DNA of 35,659 nucleotides from Thermoplasmata archaeon (GCA_020696345.1 JAEHCK010000039.1:1-35659), one strand, 5' to 3'; shown: positions 14,757 to 24,118, numbered from the stretch's first letter. Program-made: numbers and translations. Notes: generated by a model from the sequence alone, not told the origin.

Positions 14757-16814
14757 TTAAAACTCCATATTCTTGATGAATTTATCTTGAAATTCCGGGT
14801 GGGTTGCAAGCTCGATATTTTCCATTGCCTTGGCGATCCTCTCCGCCTCGTTCCTGGCGGCGGAAGAGCGAAGTAACACTTTAGCGCCCAGCCCTGCTGA
14901 GTTACCGATCGATTTTATCTTCCCGATTGGAATATCGGGTAATAGTTTGATATCCAGAGCGCTTTGTGGTTTAAGGTAATTACCAAATGCACCTGCCAAA
15001 TATACTGCATCCAGATCTTTGTAAGTTGCGCCGAGCTCTTCAAATAATATTTCGATACCAGTTAGTATTGCCGCTTTGGCCAATTGCACCTCACGAATAT
15101 CTGCTTGCGTGATGGTGATCGCACTATCGAGACCAGAGTCCTGTTTGGGTACAACCAGAAGTACAGGTTGTGCAAGACCGCAGCTGGCGTTGGGTTCAAC
15201 AGTACCCTTTAACTTCACACCTTTTTTATATCTAAGTAACCTTTTTGCTTTTTCCTGGTTGATGTTCCCGTTTATGTTGATCGCTTCTACACGCAGGAAT
15301 TCGCTAAGGGCATCCACTACACCCGACCCGGTAATTCCAATAGCAGGTTTACCACTAATGGTTTTACAAAAAATTCTTTTGTTATGTATCCAGACTTCAT
15401 ATACGGCACCCGGTACCGCACGCATGCCGTACTTCAGGTTACCACCCTCAAAAGCGGGCCCGGCCGCGGCAGAACATGCAAGAAGCCGTTGATCATTACC
15501 AAGCAATATCTCGCAGTTTGTTCCTATATCCAGAATTAACTTCAGACCAGGGCCTTTCAGATTTTTTAAGCTATCACGATCAGCAGCAGCAGCATCAACA
15601 TCAGCACTGCCACTTGCACGCAGCATATCACTGACAAGTGCGCTCACTACTGCATCGGCCCCTATGAATCCTGCTGATAACGGTCCCAGATATATTTTAC
15701 CACGGTCATTGATATTGAACGGGAATTGATATGCATCGATATATGACCCACCTGTATATACTGGAGTATATGGTGCCTTGCCAAGAGAGGAAAGTGGTAG
15801 ACCAAGAAAATTATGGAGCATGGTTGTGTTTCCAACTATAGCTAACTCATATATCTCATTTGAGCTGATCTTATTTATTTCACATAGCTTTTTGATCATG
15901 CTCTCGATGGTTTCGTGCAGCATGTGGCTCAATTCAGTGCCGCCATTAGTATTAGTATCGGGCGTAGGCATAGGCATAGGCGTACTATTATCACGGTAAC
16001 TGTTCATGCTGTAGCTGTATCTGATCCTCGATATTATGTCAGCCCCTATACGTATCTGTGGGTTAACTGCTGAAGTAACTGAAAGCTCCTCACCATTTGC
16101 AAGATCTACCAGATATGCCACTATTGTGGATGTGCCAATGTCCAGTGCAACCCCATACAAGCCGGCTGAACCTTTGGGTTCACCATAGGGTCTTATATCG
16201 ATCAGCTCTTTTTTATGCGGAAGGTCCGCTAATACTGCTTCGATCTCCCAATCATACTCATGCAGTCGTTGACCCAAAACCTGCAATAAAGAGTTGTGTG
16301 CTGAAAGGTGTAGTAGCTCATTGTCACCAATGTTTCTCTGTACACGTTCGAGATCACTAACATTATCATCCAGGGTAGGCTTCGGCAGCTTGCATTGAAC
16401 ACTTTTTATAACCGGATCGAGTTTGAATTTATTTTTTATCTCGGGCGATATCCAACCATTTACCAGGATCGCATGTGAGCTTGTAAGACCAGCATCCATA
16501 CCGAATTCGGGTTCATACAGCCAAACCGGTAATTCTACACTCATGTTATCATTAACTATACAGGTACATGCTAAACGCATACCTTTTTTCAGCTCGATAT
16601 CTTGAAGTGCTTTTTTTGAGACTGGATCAGGTGGAATATATATATTTCGCGGGAACTTGGTGATCTTGACCTTGCATTTGTTGCATTTGCCATTCCCACC
16701 GCACGGCCCGGCCAGATCCAAACCAACCATCTTAGCGGCATCCAGGATGGTGATCGGGTGAGTAAGTTCAACCTTGATACCAAGTGGATGGAAAATGATC
16801 TCAAACTTCTCCAT
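14757..16814 (-). CDS. Corrinoid-protein reductive activator (RACo-like, DUF4445)
   Basis: The 685-residue protein has an N-terminal [2Fe-2S] ferredoxin (C38, C44, C47, C83), then a linker, a middle domain and a C-terminal ASKHA ATPase domain: VALDIGTSTIVAYLVDL, AIVGNTTMLHNFLG, LILDIGTNCEILLG, CSAAAGPAFEGG and YLAGAFGNYL. RACo-type proteins use ATP to drive reduction of inactive Co(II) corrinoid proteins to Co(I), keeping methyltransferases active. An acidic low-complexity insert (ASGSADVDAAAADRDS) lies at about 396-411. The start is ATG 16814 without a clear ribosome-binding site. Its gene is divergent from the formate dehydrogenase operon and stands alone; the corrinoid protein it serves is not in the window. 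Confidence 0.9.
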   Translation of the reverse strand: MEKFEIIFHPLGIKVELTHPITILDAAKMVGLDLAGPCGGNGKCNKCKVKITKFPRNIYIPPDPVSKKALQDIELKKGMRLACTCIVNDNMSVELPVWLYEPEFGMDAGLTSSHAILVNGWISPEIKNKFKLDPVIKSVQCKLPKPTLDDNVSDLERVQRNIGDNELLHLSAHNSLLQVLGQRLHEYDWEIEAVLADLPHKKELIDIRPYGEPKGSAGLYGVALDIGTSTIVAYLVDLANGEELSVTSAVNPQIRIGADIISRIRYSYSMNSYRDNSTPMPMPTPDTNTNGGTELSHMLHETIESMIKKLCEINKISSNEIYELAIVGNTTMLHNFLGLPLSSLGKAPYTPVYTGGSYIDAYQFPFNINDRGKIYLGPLSAGFIGADAVVSALVSDMLRASGSADVDAAAADRDSLKNLKGPGLKLILDIGTNCEILLGNDQRLLACSAAAGPAFEGGNLKYGMRAVPGAVYEVWIHNKRIFCKTISGKPAIGITGSGVVDALSEFLRVEAININGNINQEKAKRLLRYKKGVKLKGTVEPNASCGLAQPVLLVVPKQDSGLDSAITITQADIREVQLAKAAILTGIEILFEELGATYKDLDAVYLAGAFGNYLKPQSALDIKLLPDIPIGKIKSIGNSAGLGAKVLLRSSAARNEAERIAKAMENIELATHPEFQDKFIKNMEF

Positions 16815-16866
16815 GAGCGGTAATAATGCACATATTCCTATTAATAAATTGAGATGAAGAATTAAT

Positions 16867-16910
16867 AAAAAAATGCTTCACAAAACGATTAATAAATAAC
16901 GCATTTTTTT
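16867..16910 (+). repeat. 44-bp palindrome-ended dispersed element, copy 1
   Basis: It starts AAAAAAATGCTTCACAAAAC and ends AATAACGCATTTTTTT. The outer 10 bp are perfect inverted repeats (AAAAAAATGC/GCATTTTTTT). It differs from the copy at 35481-35524 at only 2 of 44 positions. Confidence 0.93.
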
Positions 16911-16991
16911 AAAGTCAAATTTGAAAAGTTAAACCTTAAAAGTTAAAAGTTGAAGCTGAAGTTTTATAGATAATTAATCGAACTTTTCAAA

Positions 16992-17152
16992 TTTCCAACT
17001 TTGGAAAAGTCGAAGAGTTTTTCAATGTAGAATAATTTTTCTCAGGAAAATTGTTCAAATTTACAATTTTAACTTTTCCAACTTTGGAAAAGTCGAAGAG
17101 TTTTCCAATGTAGAATAATTTTTCTCTAGATAATTGTTCAAATTTGCAATAT
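16992..17152 (+). repeat. ~83-bp intergenic repeat, two tandem copies
   Basis: Copies begin at 16992 and 17075 with TTTCCAACTTTGGAAAAGTC and continue through GAAGAGTTTT, CAATGTAGAATAATTTTTCT and ATTGTTCAAATTT. TCCAACTTTGGA is itself near-palindromic. A third copy lies inverted at 35374-35455, and fragments occur at about 22584-22626. Confidence 0.9.
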
Positions 17153-17359
17153 CCAATATCCAATTTGCAATTTCCAATATCCTCAACTGATTAAAATCGA
17201 TACATTAAGATTAATAATAGCAAATTTAATAGTACTCAGCGTAATTACCCACGAAGAACCTATCTAATCAGGTTTTAAATTACAAAACACATCGTTTCTT
17301 AAAGACCTAAATTGAAACTTGAAGAAATAAGGGAAATCAATATTCAGTGTGGTGGAAGA

Positions 17360-17875
17360 ATGGTAACCATGAACGAAGAGGCCCGGAAAATTGACGATTT
17401 CGTAGTAAAAACAATATCATCCCAAAATTTGGATAAAACTAAAATAATAACTCTATTACAACAAGTTCAATCTGAGTTCGGTTATTTATCCCATAATGTG
17501 ATGTTGTCAATATCGCGTAATCTTGAAATACCGGAAATTGATGTGTTCGGTGTTGCTACCTTTTATGAACAGTTTAGGTTCATCAAGCCTGGCAAACATC
17601 TCATCAAGGTCTGTGAAGGTACGGCGTGTCATGTTAAAGGCGGGGCAGCTATAACACAGACAATCGAACGCGAGTTGGAGATCAGCCATGGTGAAACCAC
17701 CGCTGATGGCATGTTCAGCTTGGAACGCGTTGCATGTTTGGGTTGTTGTGCTCTGGCGCCCGTAATTGTGATTGACGAAGATATACATGGTATGATGAAT
17801 GCTTCAAAACTCAATACAATACTAAGCAAATATCTGCCAGGTAATGGAAATATGAACGACGAGGAGGTTGTTTAG
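17360..17875 (+). CDS. NuoE-like [2Fe-2S] subunit of formate dehydrogenase
   Basis: The protein has the thioredoxin-like ferredoxin fold of NuoE/HndA, with cluster cysteines CEGTACHVKG and CLGCCALAP, and the helical front (TKIITLLQQVQSEFGYLS). It would pass electrons between the NuoF-like flavin subunit and the catalytic subunit. I choose ATG 17360 because GGTGG precedes it with 7 nt between GG and ATG, giving 171 residues; ATG 17369 and TTG 17312 are also in frame. The stop is immediately followed by the next gene's ATG (17877), and that gene's ribosome-binding site lies inside this one, so the genes are translationally coupled. Confidence 0.88.
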   Translation: MVTMNEEARKIDDFVVKTISSQNLDKTKIITLLQQVQSEFGYLSHNVMLSISRNLEIPEIDVFGVATFYEQFRFIKPGKHLIKVCEGTACHVKGGAAITQTIERELEISHGETTADGMFSLERVACLGCCALAPVIVIDEDIHGMMNASKLNTILSKYLPGNGNMNDEEVV

Positions 17876-17876
17876 A

Positions 17877-19760
17877 ATGACGGCAAATGAACCGAACGAA
17901 AGTGTGACCCAAACTACTCAAAATCCTGGTCGATCCGATAAAACCACTATTTTGGTGTGTCAGGGTACTGGTTGTATATCTTCTGACTCACCAGAGATCT
18001 ACGAAGCGCTGAAAAATGCGCTCGATAAATTTGGATTAAAGGATTCGGTAGATGTAAAATTTACAGGTTGCCATGGATTTTGTCAGCAAGGCCCAATTGT
18101 AATTATTGAACCTGAGGGGACATTCTATGCCAAAATAAAAGTTGAAGATGCTGATGAAATTATTGAAAGCCATATAAAAAATGGCGAGCCTATAAAAAGA
18201 TTATTCTATAAAGATCCAGTAAACGACGAAGCAATACCGTTATACAAAGATATACCATTTTATAAGCACCAGACCCGAGTAGTACTTCGTAACTGCGGCC
18301 ATATTAACCCCGAAGAGATCGATGATTATCTTTCTGTCGATGGATATTCTGCATTGCAAAAGACACTATCGGAATTAAAACCCGATGATGTGATCGAAGT
18401 GATCTTGAGATCCAAATTGCGCGGCCGCGGCGGAGCAGGTTTCCCAACAGGTCTCAAATGGAAGTTCTGCAGAAATGCCTCAGGCGAACCAAAATATCTC
18501 ATCTGCAACGCGGATGAAGGCGACCCTGGCGCATTCATGGATCGAAGTACGTTGGAAGGCGACCCGCACAGTGTATTGGAAGGTATGGTGATCGCAGCGT
18601 ATGCTATTGGTGCAAGTCATGGGTATATCTATCTCCGTGCCGAGTATCCACTGGCTGTCAGTAGATTCAGAAAGGCAATAGAAAGCGCCAAAGCTAATAA
18701 TTACCTGGGCGAGAATATTTTAGGCTCAGGATTCAGCTTTGATCTTGAAATAATCGAAGGTGCAGGGGCTTTTGTCTGCGGCGAAGAAACCGCATTAATA
18801 GCATCGATTATGGGCAAGCGTGGTATTCCAAAACCAAGACCGCCGTTCCCGGCGACGTCTGGTGTGTGGGGTAAGCCATCAAATATCAATAACGTGAAAA
18901 CCTTTGCCACAGTGCCAGTGATAATAAATAAAGGCGCGGACTGGTTCTCATCGATCGGCAGTGAAAAGAGCAAAGGTACAGCTGTTTTTGCACTTACCGG
19001 TAAGATCGCGAACTCAGGTCTTGTAGAAGTACCAATGGGTACATCATTGCGGACAATTATCTTCGACATCGGTGGAGGAATTCCTGATAACAAAGAGTTC
19101 AAAGCGGTCCAGACCGGCGGGCCATCTGGTGGATGTCTACCCAAAGATAAACTGGACCTCCCGGCCAACTACGAAGCATTAACAGAAGCAGGCTCGATCA
19201 TGGGCTCTGGCGGCATGGTGGTAATGGATGAAGACACCTGTATGGTGGATATTGCAAGGTTTTTCATAAACTTCACACAAGCCGAATCCTGCGGAAAATG
19301 CACTCCATGCCGTGATGGGACTAGGGTCATGCTCGAAATGTTAACTGATATTACCGAAGGCAGGGGTAAGAAAGGCGATATCGAAACACTCGATGAGCTT
19401 GGAAAAGTAATAATGGATACATCATTATGTGGTTTGGGTCAAACTTCTGCAAATCCTGTGGTAACCACGATCAAATATTTCAAGGATGAATATGAGGCAC
19501 ATATTAATGAGAAAAGATGCCCGGCCAAAGCTTGTAAAGAGTTAATTCAATATTGGATAGACCCAGAGAAATGTATTGGATGCCAGAAATGTTTAAAGAA
19601 TTGTCCAGTGGATGCGATTTCTGGTGAAAAAAAGAAACCGCACTTGATTGACAATGATAAATGTATCAAGTGTGGCATCTGTTATTCCGGATGTCCGAAG
19701 AAGGTTCAAGCGGTTACTAAGGTAGATAACGTTCAAACTCAGATCGGGGGTGGTGAGTAA
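17877..19760 (+). CDS. NuoF/HndC-like NAD(P)- and FMN-binding subunit
   Basis: The 627-residue protein has a thioredoxin-like [2Fe-2S] head (CQGTGC...CHGFCQQGP, about 25-70), an FMN/NAD-binding core (RGRGGAGFPTGLKWKFC, CNADEGDPGAFMDR, GAGAFVCGEETALI), an SLBB region, the NuoF [4Fe-4S] site (ESCGKCTPCRDGTR), and two C-terminal [4Fe-4S] ferredoxin motifs (CIGCQKCLKNCP, CIKCGICYSGCP). This layout is that of HndC/HydB-type and formate-dehydrogenase-linked subunits that exchange electrons with NAD(P). ATG 17877 has GGAGG 9 nt upstream; the in-frame TTG 17868 overlaps that site. The stop shares its last base with the next ATG. The domain set fits electron bifurcation with ferredoxin, but sequence alone does not prove it. 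Confidence 0.92.
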   Translation: MTANEPNESVTQTTQNPGRSDKTTILVCQGTGCISSDSPEIYEALKNALDKFGLKDSVDVKFTGCHGFCQQGPIVIIEPEGTFYAKIKVEDADEIIESHIKNGEPIKRLFYKDPVNDEAIPLYKDIPFYKHQTRVVLRNCGHINPEEIDDYLSVDGYSALQKTLSELKPDDVIEVILRSKLRGRGGAGFPTGLKWKFCRNASGEPKYLICNADEGDPGAFMDRSTLEGDPHSVLEGMVIAAYAIGASHGYIYLRAEYPLAVSRFRKAIESAKANNYLGENILGSGFSFDLEIIEGAGAFVCGEETALIASIMGKRGIPKPRPPFPATSGVWGKPSNINNVKTFATVPVIINKGADWFSSIGSEKSKGTAVFALTGKIANSGLVEVPMGTSLRTIIFDIGGGIPDNKEFKAVQTGGPSGGCLPKDKLDLPANYEALTEAGSIMGSGGMVVMDEDTCMVDIARFFINFTQAESCGKCTPCRDGTRVMLEMLTDITEGRGKKGDIETLDELGKVIMDTSLCGLGQTSANPVVTTIKYFKDEYEAHINEKRCPAKACKELIQYWIDPEKCIGCQKCLKNCPVDAISGEKKKPHLIDNDKCIKCGICYSGCPKKVQAVTKVDNVQTQIGGGE

Positions 19761-22435
19761 TGATAACGATCGATGATAAAGAATACGATTTCAAACCTGG
19801 CCAAACCGTTCTCGATGCGGCAAAGGAGGCGGGCATATATATACCGACTTTATGTTATCATCCCTGTCTACCGCCACAGAGCGCATGCCGGATTTGCCTG
19901 GTTGAAGTCGAAGGTGTAAGAACACTTTGTGCTAGTTGCTCGTATCCGGTAAAAGACGGATTGATCATAAAAACCAAAAGTGAACGTATATTAAATGCGC
20001 GAAAGATCATACTTGACCTTATCTTACGCTCGCATGAACTAAAATGTGTAGTATGTGACAAGAATGGCACCTGCGAATTACAGAAAATTGCTTATGATCT
20101 AGGTATCGATAGGTCCCGATTTGGCTTTAAATCAAAGGAGATTGCCATTGATGAATCCTCACATGCATTATTTTATGATATGAACCAATGTATCCTTTGT
20201 GGTCGATGTGTAGCCGCGTGCAACGAGCTAATGGTTAATGAGGTAATAGGATTTACCGGTCGTGGTTCGGATTCAAAGGTCAGCACTGCATATAATGACA
20301 GTATGATCGACTCAACTTGTGTGATGTGCGGCGGCTGCGTGGCGGCATGCCCGGTCAATGCTATCCTTGATAAACGCTCATTAGCCAAGGGCAGGTCATT
20401 TGAGATGGAAAAAACAACCGTAATTTGCCCATATTGCGGCGTTGGCTGCAATCTTAACCTGAACACCCGTGATGGCCAATTGATCCGGGTTACCACTGAA
20501 GACTTCGGTTCCGTTAACCACATCATGACATGTGTGAAAGGCAAGTTTGGTCTTGATTTCATCAATCACCCCGATAGGCTCACGACACCGCTGATCAAAG
20601 AGAATGGTAAATTAAGGGAGGCAACCTGGGACGAAGCTTATGACCTGATCGCAACCAAGTTTTCAGAACTTAAAGATAAACATGGACCCGATGCACTGGC
20701 TGGGTTCAGCTCGTCAAAGTGTACCAATGAAGAGAACTTTTTAATGCAAAAGCTGGTTCGCTGCGTGTTCGGGACAAATAATGTGGATAACTGCGCGAGG
20801 TTGTGCCATGCATCAACCGTGGCTGGTCTGAAAAAGGCCTTTGGCTCAGGCGCAATGACAAACTCCATATCTGAAGTGGAAAGATCAGATGTGATCTTGG
20901 TAACTGGGTCCAATACTACCGAGGCGCACCCAGTGATCGGGTCGATGATCAAACGTGCAGTGAAATATGGCAATACCAAATTGATCGTGGTTGACCCGCG
21001 AGAGATCGAACTTGTGAAATTTGCCGATGTTTGGCTCCGGCAAAAGAACGGCACCGATGTTGCCTGGCTCAATGGTTTTATGAATGTGATCTTGGAAGAG
21101 GGTCTGGAGGCTGGTGAGTTTATACGGGAGCGCTGTACAAGCAGTGATGAATTAGCGAAGATCGTGAAGAAATATACACCCGAGTATGTCGAGAAGATAA
21201 CGGGCATCCCTGCCGAGGACCTGCGCAAGGCAGCCAGGTTATACGCGAGTGCGGATAAAGCGGCAATATATTATGCAATGGGCATTACACAACATTCAAC
21301 AGGCACCGATAATGTGCTTTCGGTTGCAAACCTTGCAATGCTTACCGGTAATGTAGGTTTCGAGGGGACGGGTGTGAATCCGTTACGCGGCCAGAATAAT
21401 GTGCAGGGCGCTTGCGATCTTGGTGCGTTACCTAACACCCTTCCGGGATATTCTGATCTGACCAACCCGGAGGTCCGTGGAAAGTTCGAGAAGGCATGGG
21501 GAACCAAGCTACCTGATAAGGCCGGGCTCGGTGTAGTAGAGATATTGAATAATGTTCTGGATGGAAATATTCATGGGCTGTACGTTTTGGCAGAGAACCC
21601 GGCAGTCTCTGATCCCGATAGCAACCATGTGAAAGAAGCGCTGGAGAAATTGGATTTTCTAGTGGTCCAGGATATTTTCTTGACGGAAACCGCACAATTG
21701 GCGGATGTTGTACTCCCTGGCACGAGCTTTGCGGAAAAGGACGGGACATTCACAAATACCGAACGAAGGATCCAGAGATCTTACAAGGCCTTGGCCCCGC
21801 CGGGAAGTGCCAGACCTGACTGGCAGATATTATGCGATGTTGCTTCGAAGATGGGTTTTAAGATGAGTTATAACCATCCATCAGAGATCATGGATGAGAT
21901 CGCATCGGTCGCACCTATCTACGGCGGCATTCAATACCAACGTCTAGGCACGGTTGGGTTGCAATGGCCATGCCCTGACAGCCAACATCCAGGAACCAAA
22001 TACCTGCACAAGAATAAATTCACTCACGGTAAGGGTATATTCCATGAAGTGGAATTTCTGCCGCCGGCCGAGCTACCGGATAAGGATTATCCACTGGTAT
22101 TATCAACAGGTCGCATATTGTATCATTTTCATACAGGCACTATGAGTAGACATTCATATACACTCGATAAGACCGTACCTGAAGGATATGTTGAGATCCA
22201 CCCGGAAACTGCGGTGGAGTTAGGGGTGGAAGATGGAGAATATGTAAAAGTTAGTTCTCGCCGAGGCAGTATAAAAACAAAAGCATTTGTAACTGAAATG
22301 GTGGCGAAAGGCTCGGTGTTCATTCCGTTCCATTTTGCCGAGGCAGCTGCGAATGTGCTGACGAACCCAGTACTAGATCCTATCGCAAAAATACCCGAAC
22401 TCAAGGTATGTGCGGTCAAAGTGGAAAAAGTATAG
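19760..22435 (+). CDS. fdhA: Formate dehydrogenase catalytic subunit, molybdopterin type with NuoG-like head
   Basis: The 891-residue protein has a [2Fe-2S] ferredoxin domain (CYHPCLPPQSACRICLVEVEG region, about 32-60), a His/Cys [4Fe-4S] site (CVVCDKNGTC), two ferredoxin motifs (CILCGRCVAAC, CVMCGGCVAACP), the molybdopterin [4Fe-4S] site (C223, C226, C230) and the bis-MGD catalytic domain. The active-site motif reads RLCHASTVAGL with Cys349 as the Mo/W ligand, where selenium-type enzymes have selenocysteine; PLRGQNNVQGACDLG carries the conserved catalytic arginine. It interconverts formate and CO2. It is the last gene of the NuoE-NuoF-Fdh operon, with an ATG overlapping the preceding stop by one base. 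The metal (Mo or W) cannot be told. Confidence 0.93.
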   Translation: MITIDDKEYDFKPGQTVLDAAKEAGIYIPTLCYHPCLPPQSACRICLVEVEGVRTLCASCSYPVKDGLIIKTKSERILNARKIILDLILRSHELKCVVCDKNGTCELQKIAYDLGIDRSRFGFKSKEIAIDESSHALFYDMNQCILCGRCVAACNELMVNEVIGFTGRGSDSKVSTAYNDSMIDSTCVMCGGCVAACPVNAILDKRSLAKGRSFEMEKTTVICPYCGVGCNLNLNTRDGQLIRVTTEDFGSVNHIMTCVKGKFGLDFINHPDRLTTPLIKENGKLREATWDEAYDLIATKFSELKDKHGPDALAGFSSSKCTNEENFLMQKLVRCVFGTNNVDNCARLCHASTVAGLKKAFGSGAMTNSISEVERSDVILVTGSNTTEAHPVIGSMIKRAVKYGNTKLIVVDPREIELVKFADVWLRQKNGTDVAWLNGFMNVILEEGLEAGEFIRERCTSSDELAKIVKKYTPEYVEKITGIPAEDLRKAARLYASADKAAIYYAMGITQHSTGTDNVLSVANLAMLTGNVGFEGTGVNPLRGQNNVQGACDLGALPNTLPGYSDLTNPEVRGKFEKAWGTKLPDKAGLGVVEILNNVLDGNIHGLYVLAENPAVSDPDSNHVKEALEKLDFLVVQDIFLTETAQLADVVLPGTSFAEKDGTFTNTERRIQRSYKALAPPGSARPDWQILCDVASKMGFKMSYNHPSEIMDEIASVAPIYGGIQYQRLGTVGLQWPCPDSQHPGTKYLHKNKFTHGKGIFHEVEFLPPAELPDKDYPLVLSTGRILYHFHTGTMSRHSYTLDKTVPEGYVEIHPETAVELGVEDGEYVKVSSRRGSIKTKAFVTEMVAKGSVFIPFHFAEAAANVLTNPVLDPIAKIPELKVCAVKVEKV

Positions 22436-22663
22436 ATTACAATCATAATAGTTGACAGTTATTAGTTGTCAATCATTAGTTTTCCTTATTCTTTACTAAA
22501 TGCATTTTACTTTTAGCTTTTAACTTTTACATAGGTAAGAATTCTTTACTTAGTGTTATTTAATACAAGAATTCTTAGCTCCAGACAATTTTCTTTAGAA
22601 AAATTGTTGAGGTTTAACTTTTCCAAACCATTACCACTTAATTATAAAAAATTCCGGTTCAAA
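22436..22663. other. Convergent spacer with hairpins and repeat fragments
   Basis: The spacer between the formate dehydrogenase operon (plus) and the surface protein gene (minus) holds TTGACA/TGTCAA near 22451-22472, the GAATTC-centred inverted repeat at 22536-22577, an ACAATTTTC/GAAAAATTGT hairpin near 22584-22607, and a fragment of the ~83-bp repeat family (TTGAGGTTTAACTTTTCCAA). Confidence 0.65.
22536..22577. terminator. 11-bp perfect inverted repeat between convergent genes
   Basis: TAAGAATTCTT (22536-22546) pairs with AAGAATTCTTA (22567-22577) around a 20-nt loop. It is placed where transcripts from both sides end; a termination role is inferred. Confidence 0.5.
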
Positions 22664-24076
22664 TCAAGATTTGAATTCCCCTTTTGAAAACACTATCATT
22701 ACCAAGGCGAATAAACTGAAGACACTCGCAACACAAATGTCCAAACTGATGTTTAATACTACGGGCACCATCCCAACTATGGCACCTATGAATGCTACAC
22801 TGTATCTTTTTTGTTGAAAGGCGCCTATTGCACCGAAAAGTGTTATCAGGGTCAGAAGTACTAATATTACGATGCACGAATAGGTATATGAACTCGATAT
22901 ATCCTCGGTGATCGTTATTGCAGGTGATTCAATTTTTTTTAGTTCAATGGCTTCGAGATCGGTTACCGAGCTATTCCTCACGGTGACATTATTGAGATAT
23001 GTAAAATAGAAATCTTTTGCAAAAACCGTGATTTCATAGAGCCCTACAGGTACATTGGTAAATTCAAAATACCCGTCGTTTGCACTGTATTTGACATTGT
23101 TTGGATATACATTATTTTCTATTATTAATTTAACTGTAGCATTTTCCACGGTACGCCTTTTACTATCAACCACACTACCATTGATCGTTTGAGTTTGACC
23201 AGATACCTCATCAAAACTCTGATCCAAGCCTTCATCGTAAACGATGTTCAGTTCTGTTGAGCTATTAGACGCAAATAGAATTTTCACCATGGTTATATTA
23301 TCGCTTCTTGGTGACTTAACACGAAGGGCGATAATTCCTGGTGGAATATCGTGCAATGTATAATTTCCACTATTATCGGTTTGAGTTGAGATATTCGCAC
23401 TTACGACAGAAACCTCGATGTTATCAAGCAGCGCTCCTGAAGTGTTCATCACCGATCCTTGAAGTGTCCCGTTTAAATTATCATCAACTATTACTGTTTC
23501 ATTATACGGGCCATCCAGTGGAGACAGGTATATACGTGTCATCATAAGATTCCCGGGTAGGTCAATTATATTTTGTGACTCGTCGGTTCGTTCTAATAAC
23601 TTTTTTGAAAAGAGAGTTTTATGGACGATCACTCTGCGGTACCCTTCTTTGCTATATTCTATTTCATATTCACCCACCGGTACCTTTTCGAACCTGTATC
23701 TGCCCTTATTATCTGTAAAAGCGGTTAAGTTTGTATCATGGATAGTTACGGTCATATTCTCCACCGGATCATCATCAACATCCTTAACTTGACCACTTAG
23801 GATGGTATCGCCTGTTGCATTCTCTATATCACGAATTACCAAATAAAAATTAATGGGAAAAAACAGATTTAATAAAAATACGAAAACCAATAATACCCCA
23901 ACAATCGTTGATCTCCGGATCTTTTTTCTAGGCTGTGATGGGCCTGGACCATCGTACATTGGGTGGCCCGGAACACGGGATCTCTCCAATTTTATATCGT
24001 CGATCTCTATTTCTTCATCGACATTCAGGTCTATATTTGAATTATTATTCTTTATTGGATCTCCCCCTTCGATCAC
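22664..24076 (-). CDS. Membrane-anchored protein with three carboxypeptidase-regulatory-like domains
   Basis: A cytoplasmic head of about 50 residues (acidic, then RKKIRR) precedes a membrane helix at about 56-78. The outer part has three beta-sandwich repeats of the carboxypeptidase-regulatory/CNA-B type: GQVKDVDDDPVENMTVTI, GSVMNTSGALLDNIEVSV and GSVVDSKRRTVENATVKL, each ending in a YRFEKVPVGEYEIEY-like strand. Several N-x-S/T sequons occur. Three hydrophobic segments close the protein (about 396-466). It is probably an envelope protein. The start is GTG 24076 without a strong ribosome-binding site. Its stop codon overlaps an 8-bp palindrome (TTCAAATC/GATTTGAA, 22658-22675). DUF5611 lies 42 bp upstream on the same strand. 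Confidence 0.8.
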   Translation of the reverse strand: MIEGGDPIKNNNSNIDLNVDEEIEIDDIKLERSRVPGHPMYDGPGPSQPRKKIRRSTIVGVLLVFVFLLNLFFPINFYLVIRDIENATGDTILSGQVKDVDDDPVENMTVTIHDTNLTAFTDNKGRYRFEKVPVGEYEIEYSKEGYRRVIVHKTLFSKKLLERTDESQNIIDLPGNLMMTRIYLSPLDGPYNETVIVDDNLNGTLQGSVMNTSGALLDNIEVSVVSANISTQTDNSGNYTLHDIPPGIIALRVKSPRSDNITMVKILFASNSSTELNIVYDEGLDQSFDEVSGQTQTINGSVVDSKRRTVENATVKLIIENNVYPNNVKYSANDGYFEFTNVPVGLYEITVFAKDFYFTYLNNVTVRNSSVTDLEAIELKKIESPAITITEDISSSYTYSCIVILVLLTLITLFGAIGAFQQKRYSVAFIGAIVGMVPVVLNISLDICVASVFSLFALVMIVFSKGEFKS

Positions 24077-24118
24077 AGCCGATATGACAAATGACCCATA
24101 TGGATTATCTAACTTGCT

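Larger units (their letters stand above)
16815..17359. other. Divergent intergenic region packed with repeats
   Basis: The 545 bp between the RACo gene and the formate dehydrogenase operon contain the 44-bp element (16867-16910), purine/pyrimidine runs such as AAAAGTTAAAAGTTGAAG, and two copies of the ~83-bp repeat (16992-17152), then CAATATCCAATATCCAATTT. Promoters for both directions must be here. A TTG at 17312 opens the NuoE frame further upstream but lacks a ribosome-binding site. Confidence 0.7.

Noticed and set aside
18701..19168. Long antisense ORF inside the NuoF-like gene
   Set aside because: It mirrors codon bias of a strongly conserved gene and has no start signal or domain; the same holds for the antisense ORF at 20638-21228.
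17360..22435. NADH-quinone oxidoreductase (complex I) NuoE-F-G
   Set aside because: The third protein has the full molybdopterin formate dehydrogenase active site (RLCHASTVAGL, PLRGQNNVQGAC) and no other Nuo subunits are present.
17360..22435. NADP-reducing or bifurcating [FeFe] hydrogenase (HndABCD)
   Set aside because: The first two subunits fit, but the large subunit lacks the H-cluster motifs and has bis-MGD domains.
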